12,044 nt of DNA, from positions 1 through 12,044 of the forward strand of contig JARBUP010000149.1 of the NCBI GenBank assembly GCA_029239575.1, read 5' to 3'. Position numbers and translations under genes: made by a program. Shown in pieces: positions 7,773 to 12,044 of the stretch (the first letter of the stretch is position 1; the number at the start of each line of letters is the position of its first letter). The notes below the pieces were generated by a model, which saw nothing but the letters and a program-made list of their open reading frames with translations, did no database searches and had not been told where the DNA came from. The stretch comes from Bacillota bacterium. GTDB lineage: Bacteria > Bacillota > Clostridia > Tissierellales > Sedimentibacteraceae.

Positions 7773-8006
7773 ATGGACAGAAAAAATATGGTAGCTCCTG
7801 AAGCAAGAATAGCTTTAAATCAAATGAAAGCTGAAGTTGCAAGAGAATTGAATATTGCTAACCCTACTGTTACAGGCAGAGCAAATATGACATCAAGACA
7901 AAATGGATATATAGGCGGATTTATGTCTACAAAAAGAGCCGTAGAATTAAGTGAACAAATCGCAAATCAAGCAGAAGCGTTTAGACATGATAATTCTATG
8001 AAATAA
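7773..8006 (+). CDS. Alpha/beta-type small acid-soluble spore protein (SASP)
   Basis: A 77-residue protein of the SASP alpha/beta family, which coats DNA in the dormant spore, protects it from UV and heat, and is degraded by the GPR protease at germination. The hallmarks are present: PEARIALNQMKAEVARELNI (9-28) matches the first conserved block, with the GPR site around Glu21-Val22-Ala23, and TSRQNGYIGGFMSTKRAVEL (40-59) matches the second. Compared with the usual TARANGSVGGEITKRLV, this copy has Gln for the Ala before NG and one extra residue after GG, so it is a divergent member. The start is clear, with GGAGGT (7761-7766) 6 nt before the ATG. No convincing sigma-G promoter could be placed, although forespore expression is expected from the family. 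A strong terminator follows. Confidence 0.95.
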   Translation: MDRKNMVAPEARIALNQMKAEVARELNIANPTVTGRANMTSRQNGYIGGFMSTKRAVELSEQIANQAEAFRHDNSMK

Positions 8007-8018
8007 AAATAATAAAAT

Positions 8019-8057
8019 AACCCCTAAATTGAAGATTTTCAATTTAGGGGTTTAATT
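8019..8057. terminator. Bidirectional terminator between the SASP and NlpC/P60 genes
   Basis: A perfect 15-bp stem (AACCCCTAAATTGAA at 8019-8033, complement at 8038-8052) with loop GATT. On the plus strand it is followed by TTAATTTCTT and on the minus strand by a long A/T tract with T-runs (TTATTTTATTATTTTT). It lies between two convergent genes and should stop transcription from both. Confidence 0.9.
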
Positions 8058-8077
8058 TCTTAGTTAGTTTTAGTTTT

Positions 8078-8746
8078 TTATTTTAGTACTCTTGTTGCGC
8101 CGTAATAATATGTATTAAAATATCCTGATACTATAGAGTCAATTTTTACAGATTGTCCAGGTATTGGAGCATGAATAAATTTACCATCACCAACATACAT
8201 TCCTACGTGATTAATTCTATTAGATCCTGCTGAGTTAAAAAATACTAAATCACCTGCTATAAGTTGAGATTTTGAAACTCTTGTTCCTATTGAGTATTGA
8301 TCCCCTGATGATCGTGGTAAAAAAATGTTAAAATTTTTCATTACATATTGTGTAAAACCTGAACAGTCAAAACCAAGTGGAGTTGTTCCTCCATATCTAT
8401 ATGGAACTCCTATATAATTTTTAGCATAAGACACTACTTCGTTGCTTATAGTTGCAACATCAGTTCTAAATGAACTACGTGATGTAGCATTTATGCTAAC
8501 ATAGTCCCCAGACACATATGCCTTTTTATTGCCGTATTCTATTTGATACCAATTGTTTTCTTTTGCTATTATACTTACTGTATTTCCTACATAGAGCTTG
8601 CCCACTATTGAGTTACTAGTAGATGGGCCACTTCTTATATTTAGAATATTTGCTATAACAGTTCCATTTTCAGCTGCAAATGCAGTTGAGCATAAAATTA
8701 TTGTTGATAAACAAGTTATTAAAAGAATCTTTATTATTTTTTTCAT
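8078..8746 (-). CDS. Secreted SH3b-NlpC/P60 peptidoglycan endopeptidase
   Basis: A 222-residue exported cell-wall hydrolase. Residues 1-24 are a signal peptide (basic KKIIK, hydrophobic core, TAFA before Ala25), 26-86 a bacterial SH3 domain (NILNIRSGPSTSNSIVGKL) expected to bind peptidoglycan, and about 100-220 an NlpC/P60 papain-like peptidase domain. The catalytic triad is visible: Cys128 in FDCSGFTQYV, His180 in NHVGMYVGDG, and His192. The family cleaves the D-Glu to diamino-acid bond in peptide stems and serves in growth, separation or germination; which one applies is not shown. The gene stands alone, convergent with the SASP gene and sharing its terminator. Only a weak ACGG lies directly before the ATG, while a good AAAGGA lies about 40 nt upstream behind a hairpin. 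Confidence 0.94.
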   Translation of the reverse strand: MKKIIKILLITCLSTIILCSTAFAAENGTVIANILNIRSGPSTSNSIVGKLYVGNTVSIIAKENNWYQIEYGNKKAYVSGDYVSINATSRSSFRTDVATISNEVVSYAKNYIGVPYRYGGTTPLGFDCSGFTQYVMKNFNIFLPRSSGDQYSIGTRVSKSQLIAGDLVFFNSAGSNRINHVGMYVGDGKFIHAPIPGQSVKIDSIVSGYFNTYYYGATRVLK

Positions 8747-8755
8747 CCGTATTAT

Positions 8756-8791
8756 TGTATAATTAAATTAAAAATAATTATACATTCCTTT
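8756..8791 (-). promoter_or_regulatory. Leader hairpin between a Shine-Dalgarno sequence and the NlpC/P60 start codon
   Basis: On the minus strand AAAGGA (8791-8786) is followed after one base by a perfect 10-bp inverted repeat, TGTATAATTA (8784-8775) and TAATTATACA (8765-8756), with a 9-nt loop. Nine bases then lead to the ATG at 8746. If folded, the hairpin would bring the binding site to about 10 nt from the start. The same stretch contains TATAAT (8782-8777), so it could instead be a -10 element. Confidence 0.4.
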
Positions 8792-8805
8792 CATCTGAAG
8801 TTTAA

Positions 8806-8835
8806 TATATAGGTTAATTTTTTAAAACTTGTCCT
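8806..8835 (-). promoter_or_regulatory. Possible promoter of the NlpC/P60 gene
   Basis: On the minus strand AGGACA (8835-8830) and TATATA (8811-8806) are separated by 18 nt; each matches its consensus at 4 of 6 positions. A transcript from here would include the AAAGGA and the leader hairpin. The elements are weak in an AT-rich region, so this is tentative. Confidence 0.25.
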
Positions 8836-8901
8836 ATTTTCGAATTCCATTTTAGAATATTTCTTTAAGTTTTAATGCTTTTTGAGTTTAAATTAAAATG
8901 A

Positions 8902-8918
8902 TATGAATACGATTCATA
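8902..8918. repeat. 17-bp palindrome in the 326-bp gap upstream of the NlpC/P60 gene
   Basis: TATGAAT and ATTCATA flank the triplet ACG in perfect dyad symmetry, about 70 nt upstream of the possible NlpC/P60 promoter. It has no T-run and lies in neither gene, so a regulator binding site is the simplest reading. Apart from this palindrome, the promoter and hairpin near 8756-8835 and the terminator at 8999-9026, I see nothing in this gap. Confidence 0.35.
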
Positions 8919-8991
8919 AGGAAAACGTATTTAAATTATTTTACCAAAAAAAACATGTTTTGTCAATCATTATTTGGGTATAAATAGATGG

Positions 8992-9026
8992 TATAAAAAA
9001 ATCTTCAAAAATATTCTTGAAGATTT
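8992..9026 (-). terminator. Terminator of the 67-residue protein gene
   Basis: AAATCTTCAA (8999-9008) and TTGAAGATTT (9017-9026) form a perfect 10-bp stem with an 8-nt loop. On the minus strand a run of T residues follows (TTTTTTTATA). It lies about 45 nt after the stop codon of the small gene and is a clear intrinsic terminator in that direction. Confidence 0.85.
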
Positions 9027-9072
9027 CTTTATTAATATTATGTAAAACTTACAATTTTAATAATTATTTTAC

Positions 9073-9276
9073 TTATGCAATTTCATCTTTTAATAAATCA
9101 TTAATACTTTCTGCATTGTTTAAAAGCATTTTTTTCATTAAAAAAATTGTGCTTGCAAACTCTTCTCCACTGCTCATATTTGATACCATTGAATCTGCAA
9201 CAATACTTAATGTGTCTGCAATATATCCCATTTCATTCATAACTTCTTCTAGCTTAATAGAATTTTCTTTAATCAT
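9073..9276 (-). CDS. 67-residue helical protein of unknown function
   Basis: A complete small gene encoding MIKENSIKLEEVMNEMGYIA and 47 further residues. The sequence is rich in Met, Leu, Ile, Glu, Lys and Ser, with no Cys or Trp, no signal peptide and no membrane segment. It looks like a helical hairpin: an amphipathic helix at about 5-33, a turn at SNMSSGE (32-38), and a second helix at 39-65 (FASTIFLMKKMLLNNAESIN). I do not recognise a family. Expression evidence is unusually clear for so short a gene: a near-consensus promoter (TTGTCA, 17 nt, TATAAT), a strong AAGGGGA binding site 6 nt before the ATG, and a strong terminator. It is monocistronic, so its neighbours give no clue beyond the nearby sporulation and cell-wall genes. 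An overlapping plus-strand frame at 9017-9385 is considered a shadow. Confidence 0.8.
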   Translation of the reverse strand: MIKENSIKLEEVMNEMGYIADTLSIVADSMVSNMSSGEEFASTIFLMKKMLLNNAESINDLLKDEIA

Positions 9277-9322
9277 TTTTTGTCCCCTTTTACAATTAAA
9301 ATTAAAATTTTATTCTAATAAC

Positions 9323-9351
9323 ATTATACTTCTTTGTTTTTATTTTGACAA
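9323..9351 (-). promoter_or_regulatory. Sigma-A-type promoter of the 67-residue protein gene
   Basis: On the minus strand TTGTCA (9351-9346) and TATAAT (9328-9323) are separated by 17 nt, eleven of twelve consensus positions. The predicted start gives a leader of about 40 nt ahead of the AAGGGGA binding site. This is the best promoter match in the window and implies vegetative rather than forespore expression. Confidence 0.75.
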
Positions 9352-9444
9352 CGTTTTTATATATTCCAATTTATTACAATATTAACTTTTTTTATCTTAC
9401 CTGGCAATTATGAAATAATAAACTTAATTATGATTTACACAAAT

Positions 9445-9473
9445 AAGATCCTTCGCTATTGCTCAGGATGACA
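9445..9473. repeat. Short dispersed-type hairpin repeat (ATCCTTCGCT...AGGATGACA)
   Basis: The stretch begins AAGATCCTTCGC, has ATCCT (9448-9452) and AGGAT (9465-9469) as inverted ends, and closes with GACA. It is more GC-rich than its surroundings. From memory, sequences of this ATCCTTCGCT...CTCAGGATGACA type are scattered through intergenic regions of many bacterial genomes; only one copy lies in this window. It sits in the 461-bp gap between the small-protein promoter and the riboswitch promoter, where I see no gene. Confidence 0.45.
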
Positions 9474-9692
9474 AGACTCAGAAATTTAATTTATCAATTT
9501 ATAATCATGGTATATTTAGTTTCTGACTTTACAAACAAAACGCTTAAATGAGTAATGTATAATTAGGCAAAAGCTAAAGTTAACTGTCAAAAAAACTATT
9601 CAACACAAAAAAAGTTTGTCCAAGAAAATGTTGAAAACAAGAGAAAAAACCGGATGTTATTTTATTAACTTTATTTTTTTACAGAAAACCTG

Positions 9693-9721
9693 TTGCATAA
9701 ATAGTTATAAGGCATTATAAT
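9693..9721 (+). promoter_or_regulatory. Probable promoter of the lysine-riboswitch operon
   Basis: TTGCAT (9693-9698) and TATAAT (9716-9721) are separated by 17 nt. The predicted transcript start, near 9728, is about 10 nt before the first base of the riboswitch P1 helix, which is where a start is expected. The -10 is perfect and the -35 is weak. Confidence 0.6.
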
Positions 9722-9737
9722 AACATTAATAGAATAT

Positions 9738-9910
9738 CGAAAGATAGAGGCGGGCCTAACAAGAGTAAGTAAGATGAGGTATTAGAGATACTAATGATTA
9801 TTACTAAAAGGGAAGGGCCCCGAAGGATGAATTATTCTCTATAATTCATGCCTGGTTTCAGGATTAAGAGTCCTGCGACTGTCACCATATGGTGGAGAGC
9901 TATCGTTTTG
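9738..9910 (+). promoter_or_regulatory. Lysine riboswitch (L-box) aptamer
   Basis: The leader RNA carries the conserved L-box blocks in order: AAGATAGAGG (9741-9750), AAGAGTA (9761-9767), a GGGAAGGGCCCCGAAG block (9810-9825), GACTGTC (9877-9883) and GGAGAGCTATCG (9894-9905). Helices can be drawn: P1 GATAG (9743-9747) with CTATC (9900-9904), extended by CGAAA with TTTTG; P2 GGGCC (9752-9756) with GGCCC; P3 ATGAATTAT with ATAATTCAT (9828-9849); P4 CAGGA with TCCTG (about 9859-9874); P5 CACC with GGTG (9883-9894). This five-helix junction binds L-lysine in the known family, and it is followed by a terminator. Control of the two downstream genes by lysine is therefore expected at the level of transcription. 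Confidence 0.93.
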
Positions 9911-9939
9911 TACACGCGTATAATTTTTTTTGTTATATA

Positions 9940-9978
9940 AACAAGGCGATTAGTTTTTTAATTGCCTTGTTTTTTTTA
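9940..9978 (+). terminator. Riboswitch-controlled terminator with competing antiterminator
   Basis: AACAAGGCGATT (9940-9951) pairs with AATTGCCTTGTT (9960-9971) around a T-rich loop, followed by a run of T residues. The P1 3' strand of the aptamer, CTATCGTTTTGT (9900-9911), can instead pair with ACAAGGCGATTAG (9941-9953), giving about 12 base pairs with one bulge and two G-U pairs. The choices are exclusive: lysine-bound P1 frees the terminator arm (OFF), while without lysine the antiterminator forms (ON). Confidence 0.85.
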
Positions 9979-10019
9979 TATTTAACACACTAAAATTCTT
10001 ACTTAAATTGGAGGCTAAA

Positions 10020-11297
10020 ATGAAAAAAATAGTTATTGTTGGTGGTGGATGGTCCGGTTGTGCAGCAGCAATAAGTGCTAAAAAAGCTGGTGCAGACGTA
10101 ACTTTATTAGAAAGAACTGATATGCTTCTTGGTACTGGATTAGTTGGCGGTATCATGAGAAACAATGGAAGATATACTGCAACAGAAGAAATTATCGCTA
10201 TGGGCAGCGGAGATCTTTTTGAAATTTGCGATAAATGTTCAAGACATACTAATATTGAATTCCCTGGACATAAACATGCAAATCTTTATGATATAGCTAA
10301 AACACACGGTGAAGTTTTAAAACACTTAGAAAATTTAAAAATTAATATAGTTTTTAATTCAAGAATTACAAAAATAGATATTAAAAACGAAAGAATTTCA
10401 AGCGTTGAAGATGCTGACGGTAATTTATATGAAGGTGATGTATTTATCGATGCAACTGGTACAGCAGGACCTATAAATAACTGTACTAAATACGGAAACG
10501 GATGTGCAATGTGCATATTAAGATGTCCAAGTTTCGGTGGAAGAGTAAGTATTACAGGACTTGCAGGTATAAAAGAATCCATGGGAACAAAAGCTGATGG
10601 TTCAATAGGAGCTATGAGTGGTTCATGCAAACTTTATAAAGAATCTCTTTCAGAAGAAATTCAAAAAGAACTTAACGAAAAAGGAGTAGCTGTTATTCCA
10701 TTACCTAAAGAACTTGTTGAAGACCATCTTGGGGTTAAAGCTTGTCAACAATATGCTCTTCCTGAATTTAAAGATAATGTAATACTTTTAGATACAGGCC
10801 ATGCTAAGCTGATGACACCTTATTATAATTTACAAACTCTAAGTAAAATACCTGGCTTCGAATATGCACGTTTTGAGGATCCATATGCTGGTGGAAAAGG
10901 AAATTCTATGAGATATTTTGCCATGGCTCCAAGGGATAACAAATTAAAAGTTGAAGGAGCAGAAAATCTTTTCTGTTGTGGAGAAAAAGCTGGTCTTTTA
11001 GTTGGCCACACAGAAGCTATTGTAACAGGAACATTAGCAGGACATAACAGTGTTAGATATGCATTGCAAAAAGACTTATTACAATTGCCAGATTGCCTAT
11101 CAACAGGTGATGCAATATCATATGTTAAAGAAAAAATGACAACTAAAGATGGCATGTCTAAGAAATATACATTCTCTGGATCAGTTTATTTTGAAAGAAT
11201 GAAAGAACTTGGGATTTATATAAAAGACAAAAATGAAATAATAAAACGTGTTGAAGAATGTGGTTTAACAAACATATTTGCTATAAAATTAAGTTGA
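10020..11297 (+). CDS. FAD-dependent oxidoreductase under lysine-riboswitch control
   Basis: A 425-residue cytoplasmic flavoprotein. The N-terminus KKIVIVGGGWSGCAAAISA (2-20) followed by VTLLER is the FAD-binding Rossmann fold, with the acidic residue ending the second strand. FIDATGTAG (143-151) and NLFCCGEKAGLLVGHTEAIV (316-335) are the further FAD contacts seen in the GidA/TrmFO and FAD_oxidored superfamily. Two Cys clusters stand out: CDKC (70-73) and CAMCILRC (162-169). The true start is the ATG at 10020, with GGAGG 5 nt upstream; an earlier TTG at 10008 overlaps that site. The substrate is unknown. From memory, related proteins are annotated as NAD(FAD)-utilizing dehydrogenases and occur with lysine-fermentation genes, which would fit the lysine riboswitch, but this is not verified. 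The stop codon overlaps the next gene's binding site. Confidence 0.9.
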   Translation: MKKIVIVGGGWSGCAAAISAKKAGADVTLLERTDMLLGTGLVGGIMRNNGRYTATEEIIAMGSGDLFEICDKCSRHTNIEFPGHKHANLYDIAKTHGEVLKHLENLKINIVFNSRITKIDIKNERISSVEDADGNLYEGDVFIDATGTAGPINNCTKYGNGCAMCILRCPSFGGRVSITGLAGIKESMGTKADGSIGAMSGSCKLYKESLSEEIQKELNEKGVAVIPLPKELVEDHLGVKACQQYALPEFKDNVILLDTGHAKLMTPYYNLQTLSKIPGFEYARFEDPYAGGKGNSMRYFAMAPRDNKLKVEGAENLFCCGEKAGLLVGHTEAIVTGTLAGHNSVRYALQKDLLQLPDCLSTGDAISYVKEKMTTKDGMSKKYTFSGSVYFERMKELGIYIKDKNEIIKRVEECGLTNIFAIKLS

Positions 11298-11307
11298 GGA
11301 TGATATT

Positions 11308-12044
11308 ATGGAACTTGGAATTCTTCACTATATCTATATAGGTATGGTATTTGTAATAATAATTACAATGTCTTTAAAAATGGATACTGTTTTACCCTGT
11401 ATTATTGGATTATTTTTAATAGGTTTTGCTTCTTCAAGCAACCTTCTAACAGCAGTGCAAGTAATATTTAATGCAATAATAGCTGCTGGCAAAGAATTTT
11501 TGGGAATTATTGTTATAATTTCATTAGTTGTTGCCATGTCAAAAGCTCTTGGGGATATAGGTGCTGATGAATTAATGCTTAGTCCTATAAAAAAAATCAT
11601 GATAAACAAAAATGCAGCTTTCTGGATTCTTGGTTTTGTTATGATGACAGTATCATTTATAATTTGGCCTTCCCCAGCTATTGCTTTAGTTGGTGCAATT
11701 ATGCTCCCTGCTGCTATAAGAACCGGTTTACCTGCAGTATGGGCAGCTTCTGCAATGAATTTATTTGGTCATGGTATTGCTTTATCTGGAGACTTTTTTA
11801 TACAGGGAGCACCTGAAGTAACCGCTAAAGCAGCAGGTTTACCTAATGCAAGTTCAATTGTAAGCGCAATAATTCCTCTATGGATTACAATGAGTACAGT
11901 AACAGTATTAACTGCATTTTTTATGATGAGAAAAGACTTAAAAAATACTGATATAACTCTATCAGAAATAGCAGCTACAATTGATGAAACTCCAAGATCC
12001 TTAAAGCCATCTTTGGGAACAACATTTATAGCTGTAATTACACC
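11308..12044 (+). CDS. Multi-pass membrane transporter-like protein, 3' end outside the window
   Basis: An open frame of 245 codons that continues past the window edge. Its ATG has GAGGA (11296-11300) 7 nt upstream, and this site overlaps the TGA of the oxidoreductase, so the two genes are translationally linked in the riboswitch operon. Hydrophobic segments lie near residues 7-21, 28-44, 63-79, 103-120, 122-137, 142-160 and 183-206. Conserved-looking loops include SFIIWPSPA (116-124) and FGHGIALSGDFFIQGAPEVT (153-172), with polar and charged residues inside membrane-like surroundings, as in secondary transporters. There is no ATP-binding motif or signal peptide. I believe it belongs with the uncharacterised YhfA-like membrane proteins, but that is recollection. 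Given the riboswitch, lysine or a related diamino compound is the best guess for its substrate. Confidence 0.82.
   Translation, partial: MELGILHYIYIGMVFVIIITMSLKMDTVLPCIIGLFLIGFASSSNLLTAVQVIFNAIIAAGKEFLGIIVIISLVVAMSKALGDIGADELMLSPIKKIMINKNAAFWILGFVMMTVSFIIWPSPAIALVGAIMLPAAIRTGLPAVWAASAMNLFGHGIALSGDFFIQGAPEVTAKAAGLPNASSIVSAIIPLWITMSTVTVLTAFFMMRKDLKNTDITLSEIAATIDETPRSLKPSLGTTFIAVIT

Noticed and set aside
9017..9385. Plus-strand open frame of 122 codons
   Set aside because: It runs antisense through the 67-residue gene, its terminator and its promoter, has no binding site, and its Phe/Ile/Ser-rich composition is what AT-rich antisense DNA gives.
9632..9724. Plus-strand frame of 30 codons starting at an ATG before the riboswitch
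   Set aside because: No ribosome binding site, no protein-like pattern, and it overlaps the promoter of the riboswitch transcript.
9828..9849. Strong inverted repeat ATGAATTAT/ATAATTCAT as a terminator or operator
   Set aside because: It is the P3 helix of the lysine riboswitch.
10286..11609. Minus-strand open frames opposite the oxidoreductase and transporter genes
   Set aside because: They are mirror frames of well-supported plus-strand genes and show no motifs or binding sites.

Overview
The window is AT-rich DNA from a low-GC, spore-forming anaerobe, most likely a member of the Clostridia. The evidence is an alpha/beta-type small acid-soluble spore protein gene, strong GGAGG-type ribosome binding sites, TTG/GTG starts, hairpin-plus-T-run terminators and an L-box (lysine) riboswitch. 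The species cannot be named from the sequence. No transposase, phage, CRISPR or tRNA signal was seen.

Layout. (1) 1-2151, minus strand: a two-component pair. A 660-residue membrane histidine kinase with an extracellular solute-binding sensor domain is followed 4 nt later by a response regulator, which runs off the window edge and carries a TGA at codon 39. (2) 2152-2615: a gap with two terminator-like hairpins and the decayed 3' end of an older gene. (3) 2616-7300, minus strand: a MacB/FtsX-type ABC exporter operon, ATPase first, then a very large permease with a long coiled-coil region. A 25-bp tandem duplication at 5205-5258 splits the permease into two frames; removing one copy restores one uninterrupted protein of about 1,317 residues. 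(4) 7505-8006, plus strand: a 37-residue Lys/Asn-rich micro-protein with its own terminator, then the SASP gene. (5) 8078-9276, minus strand: a secreted SH3b-NlpC/P60 cell-wall hydrolase and a well-delimited 67-residue protein of unknown function. (6) 9277-12044, plus strand: a gap with a short hairpin repeat, then a promoter, a complete lysine riboswitch with a terminator/antiterminator, an FAD-dependent oxidoreductase and a partial multi-pass membrane transporter.

How the genes work together. The ATPase and permease would form one exporter acting on cell-envelope substrates or peptides, now probably inactive. The kinase probably reads a small extracellular ligand such as an amino acid, but its partner regulator looks broken. 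The riboswitch appears to be a lysine-OFF transcriptional switch: its P1 3' strand can pair with the 5' arm of the terminator. The oxidoreductase and transporter downstream should therefore be made when lysine is scarce. This is notable because, from memory, homologues of these two genes occur with lysine-fermentation genes.

The most useful points for follow-up are the riboswitch-controlled pair of uncharacterised genes, the duplication that breaks the permease, the nonsense codon in the response regulator, the new micro-proteins, and a hairpin lying between the ribosome binding site and the start of the NlpC/P60 gene.
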